A stretch of 60,146 nucleotides of DNA, from the NCBI RefSeq assembly GCF_009696575.1, contig NZ_VULQ01000012.1, positions 1-60,146 on the forward strand, given 5' to 3'. The notes beneath the pieces were generated by a model. It was not told where the DNA came from and did not search any database. It saw nothing but the letters and a program-made list of their open reading frames with translations. Positions 41,443-49,567 of the stretch are shown here, piece by piece. The stretch is from Anaerococcus porci. GTDB taxonomy: Bacteria > Bacillota > Clostridia > Tissierellales > Peptoniphilaceae. Numbering within the stretch: position 1 is the first letter of the stretch; each line of letters starts with the position of its first letter. A program made the position numbers and the translations under genes.

Positions 41443-42276
41443 CTACGCTAAAAGACTCTCCATCTTTTTGTAATTTTTTCTAAGTAGCTTAAGGCTATAC
41501 ACATCATCTCTTTTTGGATAGGTAAAATTATTTTTCTTAGCAAATTCCATTCCAATTTTCCTAAATATCTGACAAGATTTAAATATTGCTGTATAAGTAT
41601 CTATAATATCAGAATTCGAAAAAATTTCTACGAGATCATCTCTGATATCTGCTTCAAGAGTATGGATAAGATTATTACCATAAAGACCTATATCCATTCC
41701 TCCATTGTACTTATCTATTATGTACCAATTTAATAGTTTATATAGCTCATCTCTTAAAGCTTGCATTTTAAAACTTGCACTTATCTTATCCCTTGATAAA
41801 AGTGAGAAAGAAGTATCTAAAGACATAGAGAAGAAATTCTTACTACACTCTTCAAATTCATATGCCTTAGGCATCTTATATAAATTTTCTTCTCTTTCTA
41901 ACTCACTTTCTATTCCATCTTCATCGTATATAAAATTTAAATCACCCTTAAGACTTTTTATAAAATCAACTTTTAAGTCATTATGAATGATATTTACAGT
42001 AATTTTTGTGGAATCCAAGGTAAATATTTCGAATTTTGTAAATTGCTGATCTCTTTTCTCTATCCTGAAATAACCTTTTTTCTTATTAATTAAAACAAAA
42101 TCATCAAATATTATTTCTAAGTCTTCTTTCATCTTAGAAATAATAATCTCTTTCATAAGAAGATAAACTTCTGAAAAATGCTCATCATTATTGTCTTCTT
42201 TTATATAAAATAAAGCTTTGACTTTATCATTAGACTTAGAATAATCTTCTAATTTTTCTATAATATAATTTTTCAT
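41443..42276 (-). CDS. Divergent ANT(6)/AadE-like nucleotidyltransferase-fold protein
   Basis: A 277-residue protein whose C-terminal half fits streptomycin 6-adenylyltransferase (AadE/AadS) family: the MQALRDELYKLLNWYIIDKY block near 165-185 and ALFKSC-like IFKSCQIFRKIGMEFAK near 230-250. In the N-terminal half the expected catalytic GSR-x-N and D-x-D are not visible; the matching place reads VKALFYIKEDNND and VYLLMKEI. It therefore may be inactive as an adenylyltransferase and should not be read as a resistance gene. It lies directly before dacA, likely co-transcribed. Family assignment is moderate. Confidence 0.6.
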   Translation of the reverse strand: MKNYIIEKLEDYSKSNDKVKALFYIKEDNNDEHFSEVYLLMKEIIISKMKEDLEIIFDDFVLINKKKGYFRIEKRDQQFTKFEIFTLDSTKITVNIIHNDLKVDFIKSLKGDLNFIYDEDGIESELEREENLYKMPKAYEFEECSKNFFSMSLDTSFSLLSRDKISASFKMQALRDELYKLLNWYIIDKYNGGMDIGLYGNNLIHTLEADIRDDLVEIFSNSDIIDTYTAIFKSCQIFRKIGMEFAKKNNFTYPKRDDVYSLKLLRKNYKKMESLLA

Positions 42277-42350
42277 ATCCCTATCTTTCTTTTACAAAGT
42301 CTTTCTTACATATCATAATTTTACCACAAAAAGCTAATCTCATATAATAA

Positions 42351-42935
42351 TTATCGCTTTTGATAGATTTTAATAAAATCTTTAAGTAATTTGGCAGTTA
42401 ATCCCCATATAACTGGCTTGGTGTCATAAAAGTACATAGTATGAAAATAATTATGAAAATTATAATCTTTTCCATTTGGTATCTTGTCAAAAGGAAAATC
42501 TTTAGGAAAATTCATATCAAGCTTTGCCGTATATTTTTTAGGTGGATTATTAATAAAATAATTAATATCTACTGTAAAAAGTGAAGATACTTCTTGATTA
42601 TAGCTTATATTTTCAAATTCTCTACAAATTTTACCATAAAATGCCTTTATATGTCTATTTGAAGAAGATAAAATCATAGATGAATATCCCATAAGTTCTA
42701 TGTCTTTTTCATTTAAGTTAAGCTCCTCCATAGTCTCTCTTATGGCTGCCATCTCAAAGCTTTCTCCATACTCAAGTCCTCCACCGGGAAAGGATACTTC
42801 TCCAGGTTGCTTTACTATATTTGATCTTATCTCAAAAAGTATATGATCTTTGCCATTTATTTCAACTAAGGGAATAAAAACTGCATAATTTGAAATTTTC
42901 TTATAAAATTCATCATCAACTTGTATACTTTTCAT
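42351..42935 (-). CDS. NUDIX hydrolase, coenzyme A pyrophosphatase-like
   Basis: A 194-residue NUDIX protein. The NUDIX box is FPGGGLEYGESFEMAAIRET then MEELNL (about 49-73). The preceding ILFEIRSNIVKQPGEVSFPG matches the UPF0035 signature that marks CoA diphosphatases, which split CoA or oxidised CoA into phosphopantetheine and ADP. The Arg of the usual LLTKRS block is replaced in part (FEIRSN). It is the first gene of a leftward run with the ANT(6)-like gene and dacA. AAAGG stands before the ATG. Confidence 0.85.
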   Translation of the reverse strand: MKSIQVDDEFYKKISNYAVFIPLVEINGKDHILFEIRSNIVKQPGEVSFPGGGLEYGESFEMAAIRETMEELNLNEKDIELMGYSSMILSSSNRHIKAFYGKICREFENISYNQEVSSLFTVDINYFINNPPKKYTAKLDMNFPKDFPFDKIPNGKDYNFHNYFHTMYFYDTKPVIWGLTAKLLKDFIKIYQKR

Positions 42936-43052
42936 TTAAAAAAACCTTTCTATTGTTTAATTATACTATACTACATCTTTATATTTTAAAAAAAATAAAA
43001 TCATCAAATAAATTGGGTATATTAATAAAAATTATTAATATGAGGAGTTTTT

Positions 43053-43466
43053 ATGTGGAAAGAATTTAAAGATTTTATTTCAAAAGGTAACGTAATTGAC
43101 ATGGCTATAGGTCTTGTTATGGGGTCTGCTTTCACAGCAATAGTAAATGCTATTGTAGAGGGTATACTTATGCCTATTATTTCAGGACTAACAGCAGGTG
43201 TTGACTATAAAGACTTAGTTTTTGATATATTTGGTGCAAAACTACAAGTAGGTAATGTTATTAATGCAATTATAACATTTTTAATTATTTCATTATTCCT
43301 ATTTATGATAGTAAAAACTTTAGCTAAGGCTAAAAGAAAAGAAGAAGTTAAAGAAGAAGCTACTACAAAAATTTGTCCTCACTGCAAAAGTGAAATCAAC
43401 ATTGAAGCTACAAGATGTCCTCACTGCACATCTAAGCTTGAAGGTTTTTCAGAAGAAATCAAATAA
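43053..43466 (+). CDS. mscL: Large-conductance mechanosensitive channel with zinc-ribbon tail
   Basis: MscL opens under high membrane tension to release solutes in hypo-osmotic shock. It has 137 residues. The N-terminal helix MWKEFKDFISKGNVIDMAIG, TM1 (about 14-44 with the GLVMGSAFTAIV gate) and TM2 (about 68-92) are normal. After a charged linker, the usual C-terminal helix is replaced by CPHC-KSEINIEATR-CPHC (Cys 108, 111, 122, 125), a zinc-ribbon. Such tails exist in some clostridial MscL proteins but are absent from the model Escherichia coli channel. The GAGGAG ribosome site is good and the gene is alone. Confidence 0.93.
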   Translation: MWKEFKDFISKGNVIDMAIGLVMGSAFTAIVNAIVEGILMPIISGLTAGVDYKDLVFDIFGAKLQVGNVINAIITFLIISLFLFMIVKTLAKAKRKEEVKEEATTKICPHCKSEINIEATRCPHCTSKLEGFSEEIK

Positions 43467-43472
43467 TTTATT

Positions 43473-43525
43473 TAAAAAAGTGATGTTGTAGGATAAAAGA
43501 TTTTATCCTGCTCATCACTCTTTAT
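43473..43525. terminator. Bidirectional terminator between mscL and topA
   Basis: AGTGATG (43479-43485) pairs with CATCACT (43513-43519) and an inner AGGATAAAA/TTTTATCCT stem extends it. A and T runs flank both sides. It serves converging genes. Confidence 0.85.
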
Positions 43526-45582
43526 TATCTTATCTTTTCTTTTACATAATCACATGAGTTACATTTTATCTCATCAGTTGACCTATTTTTCTTGTGAACT
43601 AACAAGTCTCCACACTCAGGACACCTATCTCCTGTTGGCGTATCCCATGTAGCATAATCACAAGATGGAAAATTTGAGCAACCATAAAATCTTTTGCCTT
43701 TTTTGGATACTTTCTCTATAAGCTCTCCATCATTACACTTAGGGCATTTTACACCTGTGGTTTTTATAATTGACTTTGTAAAATTACAATCAGGAAAGTT
43801 TGTACAACCTATAAATTTACCATTTCTACCATGCTTAATTGCTAAAGGAGAACCGCATTTAGGACATTTTTCATCAAGAATTTTATCTTTTACTTTATAG
43901 TCATTTGTATCTTTTGATACAGCATTTAAGTCTTTTTCGAACCCTTCATAAAATCCTTTAAGTACATCTTTCCAATAAACTTCATCTTGAGCTATCCTAT
44001 CAAGCTCATTTTCCATCTTTGCTGTAAATTCTACATTTATTACATCATTAAAGTTTTCTTGTAAAAAGTCATTTACCCTTATGCCTAGTTTAGTAGGTAG
44101 TATTTTTCTGTCTTCAAACTCAACATAATTTCTTGAAATAATTGAAGCTATGGTTGATGAGTAGGTAGAAGGGCGACCTATTCCATATTCTTCTAATACC
44201 TTTACTAAAGATGCTTCTGTATAGTTTGCAGGTGGCTTTGTGAAGTGTTGATTTTTTGTGATACTTGTTGCCTTTATTACATCACCTTTTTCTAAATCTG
44301 GTAAGAAATTTTCATTTTCCTTAGACGAAGATACCTTCATAAAACCATCAAATAAGGTAATCTTTCCACTAGCCTTAAATACTATTCCATTTGAATCAAG
44401 CGATATAGATGTAGATAAGTATTCATAGTCTGTCATTTGGGATTGGACTACCCTAGTCCAAATCATCTTATATAGCTTGTATTGTTGGTCTGTAAGGTAA
44501 TCTTTTACCGAAATAGGGTCATTGTATATAGATGTTGGTCTAATCGCCTCATGGGCATCTTGAGTCTGTTTTGACTTCTTGGAATAATTTCTTCCATTTG
44601 AAGCATACTTACTTCCATATTTTTCCTTAATATATGATAAACTTTCTCCAATAATCTCACTAGAAAGTCTTGTAGCATCAGTTCTCATATAAGTAATAAG
44701 TCCTACTCTACCTTTATCTCCAAGGTCAATTCCTTCAAATAGTTGTTGGGCAAGGCTCATTGTGTATTTGGTGGAAAAACCCAGTTTATTTGAAGCATCT
44801 TGTTGCAAAGTTGAAGTAGTGTATGGTTTTTGAGCCTTTCTTTTTTTCTTTGTTTTAGATATATCAACTACTTCAAACTTATCCTTATCTATTTTATTAA
44901 GAATTTTATCAGCTCCATTTTCATTGGATATTTTTATCTTTTTAGATTTTGTTCCATAAAATTCTGATTCAAATTCTATCTTTTCTTCTTTGTGCTTAGC
45001 GCTTATTGTCCAATATTCTTCTGGCTTAAAAGCATCAATTTCCTTTTGCCTATCTACTATAAGTTTTAGTGCTACTGATTGAACACGACCTGCTGAAAGT
45101 CCAGATTTAACTCTTTTCCAAAGAATAGGAGATATTTCATAACCTACAATCCTATCCATCACCCTTCTAGCTTGTTGACTATCAACAAGATTTTGATCAA
45201 TTTTTCTTGGATTTTTGATAGCATTTTTTACATTATTTTTAGTTATTTCATGAAACTCAACCCTATTTTTTTCATTTTTATCAAGACCCAATAGATATTG
45301 TAAATGCCAGCTAATAGCCTCACCTTCCCTATCAGGGTCTGTTGCAAGATATACATTTTGAGCATTATCCGCTTCTTTTTTGAGCTCATTTATAGTCTTC
45401 GCCTTTCCCCTAACCTTTATATATTTAGGTTCAAAATCATCTTCAATATCAACTCCAAGCTTAGATTTTGGCAAATCTCTAAGATGCCCATAGGTTGCCT
45501 TAACCTTATAGTTTGAGCCCAGCATCTTAGTTATAGACTTAGCCTTAGTTGGAGACTCTACAATTACTAAATTTTTAGCCAT
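43525..45582 (-). CDS. topA: DNA topoisomerase I
   Basis: It relaxes negative supercoils through a transient 5'-phosphotyrosine. It has 685 residues. The TOPRIM domain opens the protein (LVIVESPTKAKSITKML and later LATDPDREGEAISWHL); the catalytic Tyr is in GLITYMRTDATRLS near 305. The C-terminus carries three zinc fingers, CPKCGSPL...CTNFPDC, CPKCNDGE...CSNFPSC and CPECGDLL...CNSC. It follows dprA with no gap, the normal Firmicute arrangement. AAGGGTGA precedes the ATG, within the dprA end. Confidence 0.96.
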   Translation of the reverse strand: MAKNLVIVESPTKAKSITKMLGSNYKVKATYGHLRDLPKSKLGVDIEDDFEPKYIKVRGKAKTINELKKEADNAQNVYLATDPDREGEAISWHLQYLLGLDKNEKNRVEFHEITKNNVKNAIKNPRKIDQNLVDSQQARRVMDRIVGYEISPILWKRVKSGLSAGRVQSVALKLIVDRQKEIDAFKPEEYWTISAKHKEEKIEFESEFYGTKSKKIKISNENGADKILNKIDKDKFEVVDISKTKKKRKAQKPYTTSTLQQDASNKLGFSTKYTMSLAQQLFEGIDLGDKGRVGLITYMRTDATRLSSEIIGESLSYIKEKYGSKYASNGRNYSKKSKQTQDAHEAIRPTSIYNDPISVKDYLTDQQYKLYKMIWTRVVQSQMTDYEYLSTSISLDSNGIVFKASGKITLFDGFMKVSSSKENENFLPDLEKGDVIKATSITKNQHFTKPPANYTEASLVKVLEEYGIGRPSTYSSTIASIISRNYVEFEDRKILPTKLGIRVNDFLQENFNDVINVEFTAKMENELDRIAQDEVYWKDVLKGFYEGFEKDLNAVSKDTNDYKVKDKILDEKCPKCGSPLAIKHGRNGKFIGCTNFPDCNFTKSIIKTTGVKCPKCNDGELIEKVSKKGKRFYGCSNFPSCDYATWDTPTGDRCPECGDLLVHKKNRSTDEIKCNSCDYVKEKIR

Positions 45583-46661
45583 TTAATCACCCTTACTTAC
45601 GTATTCATTATTTCCTATATTTTCTATATAATCTTTTAACTCTAAAGAAATGAGTATATAACTTACATCTTCAATTGGAAGTGATAAATTAATTGAAATA
45701 TCATCCGCACTTGAAGATGGATTATCGATTATATACTTTACTACATCTACACTATCTTTATCAAGTAAATCTAGGTTTAAAATAGTTTTTTTTGTCTTTA
45801 AATTTTTAAAATCTTCAATCTCATCTATTATATCACTTGCATCCATAACAAGTTTTGAGCCTTCTTGAATTAGCTTATTACAGCCTTTTGAATATATAGA
45901 ATTTATATTTCCAGGAAGACAAAATACATCTCTTCCTTGTTCTAGGGCAAAGTTTGTTGTAATCATAGTTCCTGATTTTTCTTTTGCCTCTATCACACAA
46001 ACTCCTCTACTTATGCCTGAAATAATTCTATTCCTTCTAGGAAAATTATAAGATATTGGTTCTGTTCCTAAGGGAAATTCTGATATAATAAGTCCTTCAT
46101 TTTCCATTTTATCATAAAGAAATTTATTTCTTTTAGGATAATTTTATCTATTCCACAACCTAAAACACCAATTGTTTTTATACCATTATCAAGGCTTACC
46201 TTATGACTTATAGCATCGATTCCATAAGCAAGACCTGAAACTGTTCTTATATTAGTATCTTTAAAACCTTCCACAATCTTCTTAGTTGCCCATTTACCAT
46301 AGTCGGTGCACTTTCTAGCTCCAATAAAGGCTATAGCATATTTATCATCTTCTTCTATTTCACCCTTATAGAATAATAAGGCTGGTTTATCATATATATT
46401 TTTTAAATTTTCCGGATAATCTTTATCATAAATTGTGGAAACTTTATAAGAACCTTTTATAATTTTTTCCTTATAATATTTGAAAGATTCAAGGTTTTTC
46501 GGACTAAAAATTTTGTCATAATTTTTCTTACTCAGCTTATTAAAAATTTTCCTATCAAGGTCAAAAAAATTTTCCATATCAAGATTTTCACAAAAATCAA
46601 GTATTAAACTATTTTGCAAGTATATAAAATTTAAATAAATTAATAATTCTCTCTTTTTCAT
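45583..46661 (-). pseudogene. dprA: DNA processing protein DprA, single-base frameshift
   Basis: DprA loads RecA on incoming single-stranded DNA in natural transformation. Two overlapping frames make one protein: the first (from the ATG at 46661) has YAIAFIGARKCTDYGKWATK, TVSGLAYGIDAISH and VLGCGIDKI; the second has PKRNKFLYDKMENEG, ISEFPLGTEPISYNFPRRNR, KSGTMITTNFALEQGRDV and a C-terminal winged helix. They join at about 46138-46145. The expected codons there for I-Y-P need one more T, so a single base is missing in AAAATTATCC. All motifs of the Rossmann core are otherwise intact. It is either a recent mutation that kills competence-type uptake or a sequencing error in a homopolymer-like site. 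Confidence 0.87.
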
Positions 46662-46662
46662 G

Positions 46663-47022
46663 TCAATCACCAAAGGCGTTTTTTATATAGTGGATAATTC
46701 TTTCTTCAAGATAGACTTCACAGACATCAAATGATATTAAAAAAGAATCTAATTTTTTTTCAATTATATAAGCCTGAGCTGCCTTTTTTATCCTTTCTTG
46801 TTTAAAATATCCTACATCAAGGCTTGCCCTTTTAAATTTATCATTTTTTCTTGTCTTAACTTCAACAAAAGATAAAATATCATCTTTTACAGCAATTATA
46901 TCAATTTCTCCAAAAGATTTAAGATAATTTTTATCAAGAATAGTATAGCCATTTTTTTCCAAATACTTAGATGTCAAATCTTCTCCAAAGTTTCCTATTG
47001 ACCTTTTTTTAGTTTGTGTCAT
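46663..47022 (-). CDS. YraN family (UPF0102) endonuclease-like protein
   Basis: A 119-residue protein of the restriction-endonuclease-like fold: GNFGEDLTSKYLEKNGYTIL then SFGEIDIIAVKDDILSFVEVKTRK. The GEID and E-x-K pair are the usual metal-binding residues of this fold. Cellular role is unsettled; the gene is always near rnhB and dprA. Here it overlaps the rnhB stop by four bases (ATGA) and is followed by dprA. Confidence 0.92.
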   Translation of the reverse strand: MTQTKKRSIGNFGEDLTSKYLEKNGYTILDKNYLKSFGEIDIIAVKDDILSFVEVKTRKNDKFKRASLDVGYFKQERIKKAAQAYIIEKKLDSFLISFDVCEVYLEERIIHYIKNAFGD

Positions 47023-47651
47023 AAAAAAGAAAGCTGCCTTTCCTTAAATTTCCTTAGAAAAGTTTTTCTGTGAATTGGACATTCTCCATATTTTTCTAAG
47101 CCTTCATAGTGCTTTTTAGTACCATAACCAGCATTAGTTTCAAAAGAATAGTAAGGGTAAATTTTTGCGAAATTTTCCATTATCTTATCCCTTCTTAACT
47201 TAGCAAGTATTGAGGCACAAGATATGCTATATTCATATAAATCACCTTTTACTATATTAAGTTGCTTTATATCAGTTTCTATTCTTTCAGCATCAATTAG
47301 TACAATTTCAGGTCTTATTTCAAGTTTTTCCAAGGCATCTTTCATAGCAATCTTTGTAGCATTCTTTATATTTTCCTTATCTATAAGTATATTATTGGCA
47401 TAGCCAAAGGCATATGCCACTGATTCACCTATAATTTTTGGAGATAAATCTTTCATTTTCTTTTTAGACAATTTCTTAGAATCAGTAACTCCATTAATAT
47501 GGGAGTCCTTTTTCATAATGATTGCACAAGTTACAACCGGCCCTGCTAAAGGTCCCCTTCCTACCTCATCTATACCTGCTATAAGATCATATTTTTCGTG
47601 AATTTCCTTTCTTATATTATCATTAAATTCAGAATAATTAAGCTTTTTCAA
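47019..47651 (-). CDS. rnhB: Ribonuclease HII
   Basis: It cuts the RNA strand of RNA/DNA hybrids and removes single ribonucleotides from DNA. It has 210 residues. AGIDEVGRGPLAGPVV near 25 carries the DEVGRG signature; later IVLIDAERI has the third Asp and YPYYSFETNAGYGTKKHYEG the substrate loop. It starts with TTG at 47651 after AGGAAGG, overlapping the rbgA end by 14 bp, so translation is coupled. Confidence 0.95.
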   Translation of the reverse strand: MKKLNYSEFNDNIRKEIHEKYDLIAGIDEVGRGPLAGPVVTCAIIMKKDSHINGVTDSKKLSKKKMKDLSPKIIGESVAYAFGYANNILIDKENIKNATKIAMKDALEKLEIRPEIVLIDAERIETDIKQLNIVKGDLYEYSISCASILAKLRRDKIMENFAKIYPYYSFETNAGYGTKKHYEGLEKYGECPIHRKTFLRKFKERQLSFL

Positions 47652-48474
47652 TGGTAATCCTTCCTAATTTTCCACTTCTAAAATCATTGAATATAAGATT
47701 TGCACATCTTGTGTAATCTACTTCTCCCTTTCTTATAATGGCTCCTCTTTTAATTGCTATTTCATCATATATATCAATAGGCATCTTACTCGAATCTATT
47801 TTATACCTTTCTTCTAGGTTTTCTGGGTATGATTCTTTCATAAATTCTATAAATTTAAGGCAAAGCTCCTCTATATTTAAGATCTCATCTTTTATGGCAT
47901 TAGTAAAAGATAGGGCAAGTCCCGTTTCATTATCAAACTTTGGCCATAAAACACCCGGAGTGTCCAATAAAAGTATATTGGAGTTTGTCTTTATCCATTG
48001 TTTTTGTTGGGTAACTCCAGGTCTATTTCCAACCCTAGTTCCCTTCCTTTTAGCAATGTTATTTATAAAAGTAGATTTTCCTGAGTTTGGAATACCTACT
48101 ACCATCATCCTTATATTTTCATTTTCTATTTGTTTTTCTTCATTTTTCTTAAATTTATCTTTCAAAATATTTTTGGCAACTTTATAAATTTTTCCTGTAT
48201 TTATAGGCTCTTTGGCATTGATTTTTAAAGCGTTCAATCCTTCATCTTCAAACTTTTTTACCCACATCTCATTTTCTTTTGGGTCTGAAAGGTCTGTTTT
48301 ATTCATTATAATAATTGTCTCTTTATCCTTAACAATTTCAGAAATAAGCGGATTTCTTGATGATTTGGGAATCCTTGCATCTATAACCTCCAAAATTATA
48401 TCTACTAATTTCAGAGATTTTTCTATCTCTTCCTTTGTTTTTTTCATATGGCCTGGATACCAATTTATATTCAT
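47638..48474 (-). CDS. rbgA: Ribosome biogenesis GTPase RbgA (YlqF)
   Basis: It helps complete the 50S subunit (late assembly around L6, L16 and L27). It has 278 residues and is a circularly permuted GTPase: G4 motif IIMNKTDLSD comes first (about 55), then the P-loop VVGIPNSGKSTFIN (about 126) and G3 DTPGVLWPKF. The first motif INWYPGHMKKTKEEI is the family signature. The C-terminal ANTAR-like helical domain is about 200-278. AGGAGG precedes the ATG. In Bacillus subtilis this gene follows rplS directly; here the lic cassette lies between. Confidence 0.95.
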   Translation of the reverse strand: MNINWYPGHMKKTKEEIEKSLKLVDIILEVIDARIPKSSRNPLISEIVKDKETIIIMNKTDLSDPKENEMWVKKFEDEGLNALKINAKEPINTGKIYKVAKNILKDKFKKNEEKQIENENIRMMVVGIPNSGKSTFINNIAKRKGTRVGNRPGVTQQKQWIKTNSNILLLDTPGVLWPKFDNETGLALSFTNAIKDEILNIEELCLKFIEFMKESYPENLEERYKIDSSKMPIDIYDEIAIKRGAIIRKGEVDYTRCANLIFNDFRSGKLGRITIEKA

Positions 48475-48654
48475 AATTCCTCCTAGCTTTTTATATAAAA
48501 AATCTTAATTTTTATTTGTTAAGCATTTATAGATGTATAATTTTTAACAATAACTATTTATATTTTACCCTTTTAATTTATAGTCTAATTATCATTTTTA
48601 TTATATAAATAATTTCACATATATTTATGCAATATTATCACGTTTATAATATAT

Positions 48655-48678
48655 AAAGAAATGACCCAAAAGGGTCAT
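48655..48678 (-). terminator. Terminator of the lic-like cassette
   Basis: ATGACCC (48661-48667) and GGGTCAT (48672-48678) form a stem with a four-base A loop. A weak T-run follows on the minus strand. The 228-bp gap to rbgA holds nothing else I can name. Confidence 0.7.
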
Positions 48679-48703
48679 CTTCAAGTTAAATCTTTGATTT
48701 TTA

Positions 48704-49567
48704 TTATATCTTTTCTAGTATATCTTTCCCATAATAATATCTATATTTATCCTTAGCTTCAAATGTAAAGCCTATTTGAATCTTATTTTTATCCTTAAGT
48801 GGTCTTATATTTATTATATCTTTTTCTTTAGTCTTTAATTTAAAGGCTATATTTTTTATTATATTAGACCTAGTATCGCTTATATATGTATTATCAAATT
48901 CTCTAAGTTCATCAAGACTATCAAACTCAAATATAATATTTTTAGGATGTTTATGAATATACATATTCAAATCATCTATATGCTCTATATAAATACTCTC
49001 CCACAATTTATCAAAAGTTTCTTCTTTATCGTATTCATCTTTTAAGATAGAAATGAATTTTTTGCTAAAATCATTTGACCAGAAGACATAGCCTAGCATA
49101 ATCCAAGAATCTTTGCCACCTATTTTTACATTTTTAATCAATCCATCATCAAAAGTATCAATACACCATTCATCAGTATATCCTTCTACATATACTGATG
49201 AATAAAATGAATCATCAACTTCTATCTCAAATGGATTTTCTAAAAAATAATTATCTGATGAACATATATAAGAATTACCTAGGTAATCTCTAACCGCATA
49301 TATACTAGAATTATTATTTCTAATAAGATAATCTTCATTATAAACAAGCTTTACACTAAATTTTTTTTCAAGATATGAAAACCTATCAGCCTTATAACCT
49401 GTTACAATTATTATTTCTTTTACACCTGCTTCTTTTAGCTGCCTAATTTGTCTTTCTATTAATATTTCACCCTTTACCTCTATTAAAGCTTTTGGTTTTT
49501 CAAAGGATAAAGGAGCAAACCTACTCGACATTCCTGCAGCAAGTATTATTGCATTATCTACCCTCAT
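48704..49567 (-). CDS. licC: Phosphocholine cytidylyltransferase (LicC-like)
   Basis: It activates phosphocholine with CTP to CDP-choline for transfer to cell-surface glycans. It has 287 residues. The nucleotide-binding opening is NAIILAAGMSSRFAPLSFEK then KALIEVKGEILIERQIRQL, and the DNYF motif in SSDNYFLENPFE marks the metal-binding Asp. It is longer than pneumococcal LicC (~229 residues) because of a C-terminal extension of unknown role (about 225-287). It overlaps the end of the fusion gene by 14 bp. Confidence 0.82.
   Translation of the reverse strand: MRVDNAIILAAGMSSRFAPLSFEKPKALIEVKGEILIERQIRQLKEAGVKEIIIVTGYKADRFSYLEKKFSVKLVYNEDYLIRNNNSSIYAVRDYLGNSYICSSDNYFLENPFEIEVDDSFYSSVYVEGYTDEWCIDTFDDGLIKNVKIGGKDSWIMLGYVFWSNDFSKKFISILKDEYDKEETFDKLWESIYIEHIDDLNMYIHKHPKNIIFEFDSLDELREFDNTYISDTRSNIIKNIAFKLKTKEKDIINIRPLKDKNKIQIGFTFEAKDKYRYYYGKDILEKI

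Noticed and set aside
41443-42276. Aminoglycoside resistance gene
   Set aside because: Catalytic residues of ANT(6) are not visible and the gene is in a chromosomal housekeeping context.
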